Part shown: in pieces, positions 1 to 12,110 of the stretch
Position numbering within the stretch: position 1 is the stretch's first letter
How the letters are laid out: each line of letters begins with the position of its first letter
Assembly (NCBI GenBank): GCA_025769875.1
Contig: JAGFNK010000118.1
Span: forward strand, 1 to 64,000
Direction of reading: 5' to 3'
DNA: 64,000 nt
From: Russula earlei
Taxonomy: Eukaryota; Basidiomycota; Agaricomycetes; Russulales; Russulaceae
Translations under genes and position numbers: made by a program
The notes under the pieces: generated by a model
Told to the model about the DNA's origin: nothing
The model's database searches: none
The model's input: the letters and a program-made list of their open reading frames with translations, nothing else

Positions 1-133
1 GAAACTTGAACTTGGAACTTGAATTTCGGGATTAGCCGGGAGTGACAGGTGTGACAGGTGTGATGACAGTGACATGTCATATGATTAACTAATATCAGTT
101 GTTTTTGTCTGTTAACTGTAATTCACATATTTG
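1..133 (+). repeat. Left inverted repeat of Harbinger 1 (partial)
   Basis: Matches the reverse complement of 3750-3908 with very few differences. The outermost ~27 nt are outside the window. Confidence 0.85.
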
Positions 134-241
134 TTGTTGTAATGACTGATGCGCCCAAAAACTTTTTATGCCCCTCTGAGTCATGGCCAATTTTTTACCC
201 CCCAATTTCAAGTTGTCACTGTCCATCCCCTGGTCAATGCT

Positions 242-1589
242 ATGGCTGATTACCTTGATCAGGAGAGGCTGTATCTGCAGCAGGTACAACAGCGACACCA
301 ACAACTTCTAATGATTTTATATTTTACAGGTTATGCCCTTTATGGCTTCCAGGCCATACTGTCAATACTCAAACCCTGTTCTCCTCCTATTCCATATCAC
401 ACCTCCGCCCTCACTGGTCTTGCCTGGGTCCATGAACTACTCACCGGCCACCCAGAACACATCCGGAATGAACTTGGGGTCCATAAACATGTGTTTCACA
501 AGCTCCAGCAGACTCTCCACAACTTTGGTGTTGCATCATCTCAGCATGTCCAAATTGAAGAACAGGTTGCCATATTTCTCTATGCCACTTCCACCGGGCT
601 GTCAACAACAAATATTGGAGAGTGTTTTCAGCGGTCACCAAGCACGGTCTCAAAGTACGTATCCCATGGTTTCCTTCTATATATCTTCTGATGGATATCC
701 AGATATTTTAAAAGATACTTGGAGTTCTCACAACCCCCCCTTTCTACACCACCTTTGTACAGCTTCCTGATGCCAATTCCCCTCCTCACTCCTTTATCTA
801 AGGGAATCCCAAATTTTTTCCCTTTTTCAAGGATGCCCTGGGTGCTATCAACAGCACCCACATCAGTTGTTACTCCACTGCTGCAGAGCGCGATGCAACA
901 AGAGACCGCAACGGCGTTCTCTCACAGAACTGCCTTGCTGCTTGTTCATTTGACCTCCACTTCACATATCTTTTGACTGGTTGGGAGGGCTCCACCGCCG
1001 ACTCAACTCTTTTCCATGATGCCCATCATTCCAATTTCCCCATCCCAAGAGGGAAATACTATCTCGCTGATGCAGGCTTTGCCTCATCAAACACACTGCT
1101 TGTTCCTTATCGAGGTGTATGATATCATCTATCTGAGTGGGGTCATGCTGGCATACGGTGCATTCTCTCTTTCTTTCCCATCTTCTCACTAATTTTTACG
1201 CTTGTCCTAGGCCACGCACACCCCAGGAATTATTCAATCTGCGCCATGCTCAAGCTTGCAACATCATAGAGCATATGTTTGGGATTCTCAAGCAGTGTTT
1301 CAAAATCCTTCGGTACCCCCCTGAGTATAACATGGACATTCAAGCGCGCATCCCATCGGCACTTGCAGCCCTTCACAATTTTATTCACCATTATGATCAC
1401 AGTGAGATCGATGTATTTGATGACAGGGTAGACCCTCAGATGGGTCATCGTGAAGCGGCTGGTGAACTGGGAAGAGGGGTAGTGACACGCTATGAGAGGG
1501 AGCAAGCAAATATCAGGCAAGACAGGATTGCAGGTGAGATGTGGGAGCAGTATCAGAAAACACTTGAGGATTGCACAGCAGGTATTTAG
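242..1589 (+). pseudogene. HARBI1-like transposase (DDE_Tnp_4), inactivated
   Basis: The three-exon layout matches the intact copy at 42281-43642: exons about 242-654, 703-1157 and 1211-1589, with GT-AG introns at the same places. Family blocks are visible: the helix-turn-helix region (VHELLTGHPE), GWEGSTAD holding the second catalytic aspartate, and IIEHMFGILK holding the catalytic glutamate. The first catalytic aspartate block, AIDGTHI in the intact copy, reads AINSTHI here. Exon 2 is also frameshifted near 715-830 and has a stop at about 1120. The normal role is DNA cleavage and transfer of the element, together with its Myb-like partner. Confidence 0.87.
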
Positions 1590-1698
1590 TTCAGACACAT
1601 GTCCACATGTTTTCAGAAAATGAAAGAACATGTCATGGCATTCAACAAATTATGATACATGTGTGTGATGGGTGACTACTGTAGAAGTACAACTACAG

Positions 1699-3650
1699 TC
1701 AGGATGTCCTGGCCTTCTCCAATAGATCCTTGATGTAGTTGCATGCAATCTCACATGACAACGCTGACCCATTAGTCATAAGCACAATATAACTGTCTAT
1801 GCGCACAATGTCACAAGATCCCAAGATATTGATCACAGGGACAACATCATCCATGGAGAGCCATTCACCATTCAGTTCAATATCCTTGGTAAGATGTTGA
1901 ATTGCCAGTGACCAATGGGTGGTCTCAGGAAGTGCCGAGATAGTTATGATGTCATTTGAAGGCGGCATATGCATGGCCGGAGGTGGGGCTGGGGCTGGGT
2001 TTGAGGGGAGTGCCAGCGGCATTGGGAGTGGGGGGAGTGCCAGTGACATTGGGGGTGGGGATGAAGCAATGAATGCATGCATGGTTGAGTTGAAGTTATT
2101 GGCAAACCTCTCCATGGTTGACTGCATGCCGTGGACAGCAACTGCCATGGAATCAGACTTGAGTTTTTTGGTAAATGAGGAAGATGTTTCAGAGGCAACA
2201 TCCTTGACCTGAGATACTTTGCGTTTGGAATGAAGGACACTGGATGAGGAGGAAGAGTGATCTGGCACCAGAGATGACAAGGAGTCCCCACTTTGACAGT
2301 TCAAACAAATTGGGATTGGGGGACAGCGACGCAGATGACTGAGGGGGAGTAAAATGGGCTGTCGACTGCATGCCCTGATATGAATGTTGGCCTCTTGCAC
2401 TTGATGACATCAGAGATTTCATGATGCTGCGATGCGGCCAGCCTTTATCCCTGTACTTCTTGTATTCTTGATTATTCTACTAATGATCAGATGGCATTGA
2501 CAAATTAGATGTTATGTACGCACCTTGACTAGATCACTCCACACCGATTCCATTTCAGGTGGAACAACAATTCCATTCTCATCAGTCCATAGGTGCCCAA
2601 CCCCAGACTCATTGCTGAGAGCAACAATTAGCAAGTGCTCCTTCTTCATCTAGTAGTAGACGATGTTAGCTGCGTGATGTGGCAAAGCAAAAAAATTTCG
2701 TACCCTTTGCCATTTTGATTTGCACATAGGTCCAGTCTTGATAGGACCCTTCTCATGCATGGGCTTAATAGAATTGGCTGCTTGGTTGAAGGTAAGGTCC
2801 TTGAACATGGCGTTGGAGGTCATGTTTCTGTCATGAACCATTCCCCGGAGAGGGCCCTTGAAGGACCCTTCCTTATAGGAGGAAACCCAGCCTCTATGAT
2901 GCCACCCTGTTCACACGAGCAAAAGGGGTGAGTAGAGGTGTCCACAATATCGCGCGCGCATTGTTGCGCGAGCGATTCTCGGCACAATCGACATACAGCA
3001 AGCCCCACTTAAAGGCAACACTAAGGACCTTAATAGAAGTATTAGGGTCGACTCTAAGGACCCTAATAGAACTATATAAGGGCCTTATAAGATAACACTA
3101 TTCCATAACCTAACTACAAGTCCTCAAATGACCGGCCCTAAACTAACTAACAGGAAATGAATCAGGTGCTTGCACGTGTACTAAAGCAGTGAACACGTGG
3201 ACAATGGAAGCTCTTACTCATCAAGAGAAGCTTCTTACTCAGCAGCTTACTGAGCATGACTGAGCATGCTCAGTAAGCGTCCTCCGACTTCTTACTCATC
3301 ACTCTATTGTGCTTGATAACAAGGTTATAACTTGTTCCCTATTTAGCAGCTCTCTTGTAGTATATAAGCGCTCAATAAAGTAGCGGACAGTCCTCAGACT
3401 GTCCATTTGTTTACGGCACTCTCCATTCCTGGGATACTCCTTTAAGGACCATCCCCTTGTGACTATCCTGGCCTCTTCCCTGCGTGATTGTTCTACTCTC
3501 ACAGTAACAATACCTCTCTGGTACTTGTTGCTTCCTTCTTGTTTCCACTCAAACAGGAACAGTAGAAATGCCAGCTTCCTACTTCAGTTTGTCCATATAG
3601 CCCTTGTTACTTTCTGAGATAGACTTCCTTCCATGGAATCTGGACTTATG
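1699..3650 (-). pseudogene. Myb/SANT-like partner gene of Harbinger 1, split by an LTR
   Basis: Read on the minus strand, the start (MQTRSS) is near 3650. The Myb/SANT-like block (TSNAMFKD, then CKSKWQRVR) lies at about 2823-2700, and the long low-complexity and C-terminal part is at 2400-1699. The intact homologue is at 40807-42136. A solo LTR (2829-3540) separates the first ~40 codons from the rest, and the N-terminal piece also has stops. In this superfamily the Myb-like protein binds the transposon ends and helps carry the transposase into the nucleus. The C-terminal stretch keeps the pattern seen in the other two copies (LAIQHLTKDI). Confidence 0.75.
2829..3540 (+). mobile_element. Solo LTR, 3'-truncated, family TGTCATGAACC
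   Basis: Starts TGTCATGAACC like the LTRs at 7177, 13143 and 20144 and contains the TATATAAG and AATAAA signals. GTTTC flanks it at 2824-2828 and 3541-3545. Removing LTR and one GTTTC rejoins the Myb-like gene. The end lacks the usual TTGACA, so about 250 bp of the LTR 3' part is missing. Confidence 0.78.
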
Positions 3651-3749
3651 ATGAGCGGGTCTGCATCATATGGGGTGGTGGAGGTGGGGGTAGAAAGATT
3701 GACGCGCCAATCGTTCCCGAGCCCAAGTCATTACACGACATCACATATG

Positions 3750-3908
3750 CAAATATGTGAATTACAGTTAACAGACAAAAACAACTGATATTAGTTAATC
3801 ATATGACATGTCACTGTCATCACACCTGTCACTCCTGTCACTCCCGGCTAATCCCGAAATTCAAGTTCCAAGTTCAGTTTCAAGAAATCTCGGTTGCTGT
3901 ATGGGGCC
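3750..3908 (-). repeat. Right inverted repeat of Harbinger 1
   Basis: Complete arm ending GGTTGCTGTATGGGGCC, followed by TTA. The terminal GGCCC motif and the CTTGAA-rich inner part are shared with the Harbinger elements at 38792 and 40500. Confidence 0.88.
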
Positions 3909-5868
3909 TTACAGACTGAAACAGTCCAGCAGGAGATGGTACCAAAAACTTCCTCCATATTCACATCCCTACAGTTCAGACAGTGCTCTGTTGATCAAGC
4001 CATTTTCTTCAAGTCTGGAGGTTGCCTGCATGACATTACAGTTGTTGCTGTGCATGTCGACAATTGCACAATTGCAGCAAGCAATGTGCGACTCATGAAC
4101 AACCTCAAGGCCAGCCTGTGCAAGCACATCAAGGTCACAGACCTTGGCAAGCTCCACTGGATGCTTGGCATCAAGGTCCAGCGTGACCGCACAGGCGGCA
4201 CTATACACCTCTCCCAGCAGGCATACATCAATGCCATTCTCCATTGTTACCACCTGGATGAGCTCAAACCACTTTCCACACCCATGGATATCCAGGTGTG
4301 CCTCATGAGTGAGCAGTCCCCCTCCAGTGCAGCCAAATATGCCACCATGTGTGACATGCTGTACCAAGAGGCCGTCAGCACCCTCAATTGGGCTGCACTT
4401 TCAATGTGCCTGGACATCGCATTTGCCATTGCGACTGTTGCACATTTTGCCTCAAACCTAGGGCCAGCACACTGGCAGGCCATCAAGTGGATCTTCTGCT
4501 ACCTGTTACGAACCAAGGCCAGGTCCTGGCTGAATATTGTCCTATTTCACTCAAGAGAGACCTCTCTCACTTCACATTGCCAACTCCTTTCCATTTCTTG
4601 GGCTACCCCTCCTGTGGTGCAAGATATCGCTATTGCAAAGGCACTATAACACGACCAGGCACCTGTTTCCTAATCGGGTAATCATCGCGTGGCAGCCATA
4701 TGGCCACCCAGCCACCAAGAGCCCTGAAACAGCTGGCACCAACTCTTAGAAACTGTTGCATAACTCATCTGATGTCATCAAGGCTCCAACGACATCATGG
4801 CTGACTGAGCGACTCCACAGTGACCTCATAGGCTCACTAAGCGCTCCACAGTGACATCATAATGATGTCATCGCTCCACAATGATCAGTAATGCGCTCAG
4901 TAAGCCTGAAACTTGACACAAGCAAGTTTATGCCTCTGTAGTCCTATTGGATGGTACCAAAGGGTCTAGAATAGTTCCAGCTCTTTGTAATCGACCCTGT
5001 ACACTGTATATAAGCCCCAATGAAGTATGGCAGTTGTCAGACTGTCCATTTGTGATACTCTCATCTTCCTGGGTACTCCCCTGCGACCACTCAGTCTAAA
5101 GTCCTCCCTCGTCCTCAAGGTACTCTTCAACGACGGCCTTGTTTAAAGCCCCTTGCTGCACTGGCCTCTACTCTTTGCCTCTGCCTCCTGCAACACGTAC
5201 CAGTCCCCATCTGGTATCTTCTAGCCATTTGGCTCGTCCTCCTGTTCAACACTGTTTATGCCACGTACCGTCTGTTCCGACCCTTGCCCACCTGCTCCTG
5301 AGTCCTTAGTGATCAGCAGTACGTGTCTTGACACTACCTGGCCAGCATGCGCAACCTGTGGCTCACCTACAGCAAAACCAAGCACGTTCTCATAGGCTAC
5401 ACAGATGCCAATGGCAGCATGGCTGAGGATTGGCGTGCCATCTCAGGCTATGCCTTCCTCATTGACAGTGGTGCCATTTCATGGTCCTCAAAGTGCCAGG
5501 AGATCATTTTGCTCTCAACCACAGAGAGTGAATACATCATGGCCACCCATGGAATGAAGGAAGTGCTCTGGCTGTGCAGCCTTCTCTCAGAAGTCTTTGG
5601 GCCTCTTTCTGACCCTACCACCCTTTTCTCCAACAATCAATCTGCTATCGCACTCATGCGCAATCATCAGTATCACACCCAGACCAAACACATTGATGTC
5701 CATTACCACTGGATTGGATGGGTCATCAAGCAAGGGTCCGCACGACTCATATATTGCCCAACAGATGACATGCTTGCCAACACCCTCACCAAGGTGCTTC
5801 CCTCAGTGAAGGTCAAACACTTTGCATCAGGACTCGGCCTGTTCACAAAGCAAGGGGGAGTGTTGTGA
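3909..5868 (+). pseudogene. Ty1/Copia pol: reverse transcriptase 3' half and RNase H
   Basis: The translation shows the Copia reverse transcriptase signature (RLKQSSRRWYQKL, VDQAIFF, DLGKLHWMLGIKV, HLSQQAYI) and then the RNase H block (GYTDANGSMAED, AISGYAF, STTESEY, TKHIDVHYHW, DMLANTLTK). The upstream pol, including integrase, lies left of Harbinger 1 and outside the window. Defects are visible: a frameshift near 3950, the catalytic pair reading HVDN where a second aspartate is required, and a solo LTR between reverse transcriptase and RNase H. Removing that LTR and one CTACC restores the frame across the junction. It ends against a purine-rich tract and its own LTR. Confidence 0.9.
4504..5333 (+). 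mobile_element. Solo LTR (830 bp) in the Copia pol gene
   Basis: Begins TGTTACGAACC and ends GTGTCTTGACA. CTACC occurs immediately before (4499-4503) and after (5334-5338). It holds a TATATAAG box at about 5005 and a downstream AATGAAG region. No internal retrotransposon sequence remains, so it is a product of LTR-LTR recombination. Confidence 0.88.
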
Positions 5869-6395
5869 TTCCTGACCATGAGTGAGCTCGATTGCAAGCA
5901 CACAAGGCCAAGTGAGGGATCCCCTCACTCGACACATATACCTAGAACAGTTTTAGCATCTCTGAGTGGAACTAGTTATTTACACTCAGTTTGTACCTAG
6001 TCTAGTTAATTAATGTAGACATTAATTGGCTCAACTGACATTCTGTCATTTGGATACCATTCTTTTACCTCCTGCCTACTTAAATGAGTAGATAGTTCAC
6101 CCTTGTCCCTCAGTGATCACTCATGCATGCAAGTCACTGAGGTGTGTTCCCACTTACTTACCATTCCTTACATTCTACAAAGCTGATACCTGAATAGTAC
6201 AGTTGTTACATTACTCAGGTAAAAATATCTTTAGTGATCGCTCACATGTGCAAGTCACTGAGTGCAGTTGTTACATTACTCAGCAACTCTCACATGTGCA
6301 AACATGCAGGCCCTTTCCTTTGGATGCTGCACTCACTCAATAAAACAGTTGCTTCCTAACTCAATAAACTATTAAGTTCCTACACATGTAACACA
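5861..6395 (+). mobile_element. 3' LTR of the Copia element
   Basis: Begins TGTTGTGATTCC right after the polypurine tract AAGGGGGAG (5852-5860); the pol stop codon lies 8 nt inside it. The 5' LTR is outside the window, so the right edge is approximate. It contains short direct repeats with GTGATC and CAAGTCACTGAG. Confidence 0.65.
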
Positions 6396-7176
6396 TGCTG
6401 AATTAAAGTCTGCCCAGGATGAAACATCCCCATGTTATTGGCAATTTGATTAGGTGGTGACTAGGGAAAACAGTTGTAATGGAGTAGCATCTAATTGAGT
6501 GGACTCTTGTTCTAATTTTGAGTCTGGAATGATGGTATGGTAGTTTTTTAAACTGTGGTACTGTAGGTTAAACTTGAGTGCTGTAATGGCCATTGTGCAA
6601 ATGGTTGTGTGGCATTTGAGGGCCCTATTGACAAGGCCCAGTGATGATAAGGAGGGACACTGCTGATTACTACTATGTTGCCTGCCAAAGAGTCCCACAA
6701 ACTGGTGGCTGTTTTCCAGCTCAGGATGTACAACAAGCAGCTCCTTGATTCATGTGCTGAGTTGAGATGTGGTGCCCTCCATTGAGAGTTCAAGTGCACC
6801 TGCAATCACCATAAGGTCTTCCTTGTGCTTGTACAAAGAAAAGGAATTGTCAAAAACCTTTGAAATGGTGCCTTCATAAATTCATATAGCCTGAGCCAAA
6901 TCTTCAGTAGCTTTATCAGCACATTTTTTGGTTTCTTTTCTCTCCCAAATAATTCATTCTCATTCCTCTGCTTCAAATGCCTCTTTCAGCTCAGGATGTG
7001 TCACCAACCAGGCCTTTGTCAAAGCATAAGGTTTTGTCTTTCGCTGGTTTTCCAACTTCATGTGCAAATCATTGGCCTCGTGCTGTGCAATTGTGTGGTG
7101 CATGTTTGCTGCACTCAGTTGCAATGCTTGCATAATCACAGTCTGTGAAAGGACTGAAACTTGGTGATGAAGTGAC
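6396..7176 (-). other. Unassigned repeat-derived stretch
   Basis: AT-rich sequence between the Copia LTR and the next LTR. On the minus strand several short frames look like pieces of one decayed protein (for example around 7050-6850 and 6805-6548), but they are broken by stops and I recognise no family. Confidence 0.4.
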
Positions 7177-8142
7177 TGTCATGAACCATTTCCCAGAGAG
7201 GGCCCTTGAAGGACCCTTCCTTATTAGAGGAAACCCAGCCTCTATGATGCCACCCTGTTCACACAAGCAAAAGGGGTGAGTAAAGGTGTCCACAATATCA
7301 TGTGTGCATTGTTGTGCAATTAATTCTAGGCACAATCAACATACAACAAGCCCTACTTGGTGGCAACCCTTCTAGGAATATAAGACAATATTATAGGCTT
7401 CCTAAAGACCCTTTAGGATGACCCAAAGTGCTCTACAATAGACACTAACAGAGATACTATAGGCCCTATAACATGTTATTAGACTAACTCTAATAACCAT
7501 AGAACAAACTATAAGGCAATGCTAAGGACCTTAATAGAAGTATTAGGGTCGACTCTAAGGACCCTAATAGAACTATATAAGGGGCCTTATAGGCAACACT
7601 ACTCCACTGACAAAATACCCCAAGTCCCCAATTGACCAGCCCTAAACTAGCTAACAGTAAATGAATCAGATGCTTTGCATGTGCACTAAGCAGTGAACAC
7701 ATGGACAGTACTGGCTCTTACTCATCAATAAGAGCCTTCTTACTCAGCAGCTGACTGAGCATGACTGAGCATGCTCAGTAAGCATACTCCAACTTCTTAC
7801 TCATCCAGCAAGTGTGCTTGATAACAAGGTTATGACTTGTTCCCTATTTAGCAGTCCCCCTGTAGTATATAAGCGCTCAATAAAGTAGCGGACAGTCCTC
7901 AGACTATCCATTTGTTTACAGCACTCTCTATCCCTGGGATACTCCTTTAAGGACCGTCCCCTTGTGACCAACCTGGCCTCTTCCCTGCATAACTTCTCCA
8001 TACTACCAGTAACTGTACCTCTTTGGTATCTGGTACTGCTTTGGACTCTGCTTCTCACTCACGCCATCCTGGATGTTTATCGACTCATCTTTGAACTCCT
8101 CCCTTGCTCTTGAACTGGATTGTTCAACAGTGAGTCGCCACA
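7177..8142 (+). mobile_element. LTR, presumed 5' LTR of the composite
   Basis: TGTCATGAACC at the start and GTGAGTCGCCACA at the end. Carries TATATAAG and AATAAA near 7866-7882 and the hairpin motif CTCAGTAAG/CTGAGCATG near 7755-7785. The flanks do not form a target duplication, as expected for an LTR joined to internal sequence. Confidence 0.75.
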
Positions 8143-8187
8143 TCTGGACAGTCTCTACCAACCCATGCTGACCAGTCGACCCATCAA

Positions 8188-8556
8188 GTGTCTGACAACA
8201 TCCCAACTGCTGGGTCTCCAGAGCCTCACACTCCCAACATCCAACTCCTTTCCCTTCCTCAATCCTTCCCTCTGATTCCAGGACCATCTCCGCCACCCAA
8301 ACATTCCCCTATTGCAGTACTTCCCATTCCAGGGACTTACATGGAAGACAACCCCTCTTCTGAACAAGAAAACCTTCCCCCCATTCTGCAAGGGTTCTTT
8401 GACCCCCTGAGCTGTACAGAGTACACCTTTCACCCTCATCAGTTCCAAGTTTACTGTGTTCGACAAAACGAACTTGAACACTGGCACCCTATGGAGGAAG
8501 CAGGACAACGCAATGCCCTTTCCTCCATCCCTACTATAGGTCACTTGCTCCAGTGA
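8188..8556 (+). CDS. Accessory ORF of the Gypsy composite, unknown
   Basis: An open frame of 122 codons starts 45 nt after the LTR. The product has a proline-rich start (PGPSPPPKHSP near residues 30-40) and then an aromatic, histidine-rich part (TFHPHQFQVYCVRQNELEHW). It resembles no gag, protease or polymerase domain that I know. A second open stretch at 8614-8879 (LTRQFNLASFEVCSLVGIHP) follows with similar composition and is cut by a solo LTR. Together they may be one decayed accessory gene. Confidence 0.45.
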   Translation: MSDNIPTAGSPEPHTPNIQLLSLPQSFPLIPGPSPPPKHSPIAVLPIPGTYMEDNPSSEQENLPPILQGFFDPLSCTEYTFHPHQFQVYCVRQNELEHWHPMEEAGQRNALSSIPTIGHLLQ

Positions 8557-8879
8557 CCCTCCACTGACACCTTTGTTTCCCCTTTTCAGGCCAAAACTGC
8601 CCACACTTTTGCGGTGTTGCCTACCAATCCTGACCTCACCAGGCAATTTAACCTAGCAAGTTTCGAGGTGTGTAGCTTGGTAGGCATACACCCTCTGGAT
8701 ATAGACTTCCCCTTCAGTCGCCTCCATTACTTGTTTAATTCATCTATATGTCTCCATTTGGAGACATTGGCTCCTGTCTATTGCTTTGCTTATCAAGGAT
8801 CCTTTCTCATCACCTCCATTCATGACTTCCTTGACAGCAGAGTCTATTACTCATACACTTACTTAAGAGTGGCTGAGGG

Positions 8880-9492
8880 TGTTACAGCATCACGGCCGTA
8901 AGAGTGTTAGCTCAAGGTTCAGTGGGGGCCAAGTCCCTATGACTTGGTTCAAGGGGTTCAGTGGGGCCAGCTCAAGGAGACTGGATCAAAGGTTTAGCGT
9001 CTCAAGGCTGAGTCAGACAATGACTCAGTCCGCAGACAGAGTCGATCTTCTGGTTTCACAGAAGAGGAGGACGATGAGAGAGAGGCAGAGGAGGAGAAGG
9101 GACACAAGAGTTCCCTGAGGCGTACTTAGGTCAAGCAGAGTGTAGACCAGCACAAGCAGAGTTGTGATTGAGAGAGTACAGGGCAAGGGATGCGACAGGA
9201 AATGGGACAAAGCTAAGCTTGGGGCTTTCCCCAGCTTCTACAGGTGCTTAAATACTGTATGTGGTGAGGCTGTACAGTACCATAAGCAGAACAATAGATA
9301 AAGGTAAGCCAATAGCAAAAGTAACTCGACAATAGATGAAACACAATAGGTGAAACGCAATAGGTGAAACACAATAAGTGAAACACAATAAGTAAAACAC
9401 AACAACAAGGGGTGAAATGGTAACTGAGGGGAGAAGGGTGACAATAATGAGAGGGATTATGGGTGAATCGTTAAGGGAGGTAGATCACAACA
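8880..9492 (+). mobile_element. Solo LTR (613 bp), family TGTTACAGC
   Basis: Starts TGTTACAGC and ends GATCACAACA, with GAGGG before (8875-8879) and after (9493-9497). A second member lies at 28033-28638. An AT-rich tract with repeated GTGAAAC(A/G)CAATA units occupies about 9340-9400. Confidence 0.88.
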
Positions 9493-9719
9493 GAGGGAGG
9501 ATATATATCATTCAAGAACGCTTACTCAAACACCCTTGACAACCTCCATCTTTACCCCACCTTAACTCGCTTTTGCTTCCTACCCCGCCTACCCTTGAAT
9601 CCTTTACTCACTTTGGACCCCCTTCACCCAAGTGTTATCAACATTGCTTCCTAGTGCATAGTTCTTAAAAAGTAAGAACTACCCTTGTAACACTAGACTG
9701 TCAAATCAAAGTATCTGTA

Positions 9720-10709
9720 GTGCCTCCACATTTCACAGTTTCCCCCAACCTGAGCACAGACTCCAAATACAACTTGGAGGACGACGCAATCCTCCACCAA
9801 AGGGAGCTCATTGCCAACCACCTTCCCATCCTCCGAGACATTTACTTTCCCCCGATCTCCACTGTCAACATCTACGACTGTCAAAACATTGACATTTGGT
9901 CACACAACGCATACATCCTCTGAGATCTGGTCAGCCTCCTCCCATTTGGACAAATCCTCAATCAGACGCAATACGACCTCTTCATCTACACCTTGAATCA
10001 CCTCATCGAGCCTGCGCAGTGTCAGCTGTTGTACTGGCACCTTTCAAACTCAAGGGACTTTGAGGGACACCCCACCGACATCCTTACTCTCACCAACAGC
10101 AACAAGAACCTTTGGACTGAAGTCATCTTGCCTCAACACTATGCCCTCATCCAAGAATTACTGGAAGGACAAGCGTCTTACTACCTGTCCTTGTTCACCC
10201 TCACCCACATGCACATTGCTGTGCAGTGCAACTACCTCCACCTGAATAGGTTCATACATGACAGGCAAGCTACCCTCCAGTTGGCATACATGGAGGGAAG
10301 AAGATATATCTACAACTGGATTGAAGCGACGTGGACCCACGGTATCATTGACGCCCCCCAGAACCTTGTAAACCCTGCAGGACTATACTCTCCACCCCCA
10401 TCAAGATACTCCAGCCCCCCTGTACCAGAGGAACTCTCCACCATCAGTTGGCCACTCACCCCCGTGACAAGACGAACCCCAGCAAGTAGCCTCATCACCC
10501 ACTGGTCCCCTACTCCAACTCACCCAGCCATTTGCCTCTGTCTCAGAGAGGTGTGCAACTGTGGCTACCATCCCGACACTCCCCCCATGCCACCAGGTAT
10601 TAACCTGTGGATCCCCAGAGATAGACATCTCCTGTACCAACCACTCTGGCACCCTCTCACAGACGAAGAGGCTGCCGCTCTGCTTCTGCAGTTTCAAGTT
10701 CCCGAGTAG
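9720..10709 (+). pseudogene. Accessory ORF of the Gypsy composite, one internal stop
   Basis: One frame runs 330 codons from 9720 to 10709 with a single TGA at 9921-9923, a likely CGA to TGA change. The product is rich in Leu, Tyr, His and Trp in its first two thirds (LLYWHLSNSRDF, YNWIEATWTHGI). A Pro/Ser/Thr-rich tail ends in a Cys cluster (ICLCLREVCNCGYH). I recognise no family. It is not gag (no zinc knuckle) and not pol. It lies upstream of gag on the same strand, within what appears to be the leader of a Ty3/Gypsy element. Confidence 0.5.
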
Positions 10710-10932
10710 ATTGCCTGTTGCCCCTTACTCCCCCAGTTATTCCGGCTCCCCTTCCATTTACTGATCAATTATTACCCCCTTTGCTACTCCGTTAGTAGAA
10801 CACTCCAGTAGTAGCCAGTCACCCCCCAGTTCTGTAGTTGGTTTACGGTGCTACTTCCCAGAGTTAGCATACTTAGGATCGGTATTACCTCATAGGACAC
10901 ATAGGGAGCTACTAGATTTCAAGAATCATTGC

Positions 10933-11893
10933 TGTCAAGACTCACTGTTGAACTATCCAGTTCAAGAGCGAGGGATAAGCTCGAAGACGAGTCGATAGAC
11001 GTCCAAGACCACGTGGGCAAGGAGTAGAGTCCAGAGTAGTAGCAAATACGAGAGAGGTATTGTTACTGTGAGAGTAGAGCAGTCACGCAGGGAAGTGGCC
11101 AGGATAGTCACAAGGGGATGGTCCTTAAAGGAGTATCCCAGGGATAGAGAGTGCCGTAAGCAAATGGACAGTCTGAGGACTGTCCGCTACTTTATTGAGT
11201 GCTTATATACTACAAGAGAACTGCTAAATAGGGGACAAGTCATAACCTTGTTATCAAGCATAATAGAGTGATGAGTAAGAAGTTGGAGGACGCTTACTGA
11301 GCATGCTCAGTCATGCTCAGTAAGCTGCTGAGTAAGAAGCTCCTCTTGATGAGTAAGAGCTTCCATTGTCCACGTGTTTACTGCTTTAGTGCACGTGCAA
11401 GCACCTGATCCATTTCCTGTTAGTTAGTTTAGGGCCGGTCTTTTGAGGACTTGTAGTTTGGCTAGGGAATAGTGTTATCTTATAAGGCCCTTATATTGTT
11501 CTATTAGGGTCCTTAGAGTCGACCCTAATAGTTCTATTACGGTCCTTAGTGTTGCCTTATAGTTCGTTCTATAGTTATTAGAGTTGGTCTAATAACGCGT
11601 TGTAGGGCCTTTGATACTAGGTTAGTACCTGTTGTAGAGTTTCTAGGGTCGTTCCAAAGGGTCCTTAGGAAGGCCCTAATACTGTCTTTAGTTGCTAGAA
11701 GGGTTGCCTTTAAGTGGGGCTTGCTGTATGTCGATTGTGCCGAGAATCGCTCGCGCAACAATGCACGCGCGATATTGTGGACACCTCTACTCACCCCTTT
11801 TGCTCGTGTGAACAGGGTGACACCATAGAGGCTGGGTTTCCTCCTATAAGGAAGGGTCCTTCAAGGGCCCTCTCCGGGGAATGGTTCATGACA
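10933..11893 (-). mobile_element. Solo LTR (961 bp), family TGTCATGAACC, inverted
   Basis: Begins TGTCAAGACTCAC and ends GGTTCATGACA, the reverse complement of the LTR at 13143. ATTGC occurs on both sides (10928-10932 and 11894-11898). Confidence 0.92.
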
Positions 11894-12110
11894 ATTGCAA
11901 AGAACTGTGGCATGCTCGAACACAAGCCTTTGTGCGCATAGATCATCCCTTGGAGGAAATCAGCCAGTTTGCCCCACACCCCTTAGACTTTGAAGGCCTC
12001 CAGGTCCAACAATGAGGCATACCCACATTACTACCAGCATATGCTGTCACATACCCGTGGGACGCAACTCACTGGACCATCGTACCTCTATAGGATCCCA
12101 GTAGCCACTT

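Larger units (their letters stand above)
1..3908. mobile_element. PIF/Harbinger DNA transposon 1, decayed
   Basis: The right terminal inverted repeat is 3750-3908, ending in GGGGCC. Its reverse complement matches 1-133, so about 27 nt of the left end lie before the window. A TTA follows at 3909-3911, the expected 3-bp target. The element sits inside a Copia pol gene. It carries a HARBI1-like transposase on the plus strand and a Myb/SANT-like gene on the minus strand, so the two genes converge. In the two Harbinger elements further right, both genes run the same way. Both genes here are broken and a solo LTR has landed in the Myb gene, so the copy cannot mobilise itself. Confidence 0.88.

Noticed and set aside
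8887..9118. Open frame MLQHHGRKSV as a gene
   Set aside because: It lies inside the solo LTR at 8880-9492; the related LTR at 28033 carries the same kind of chance frame.
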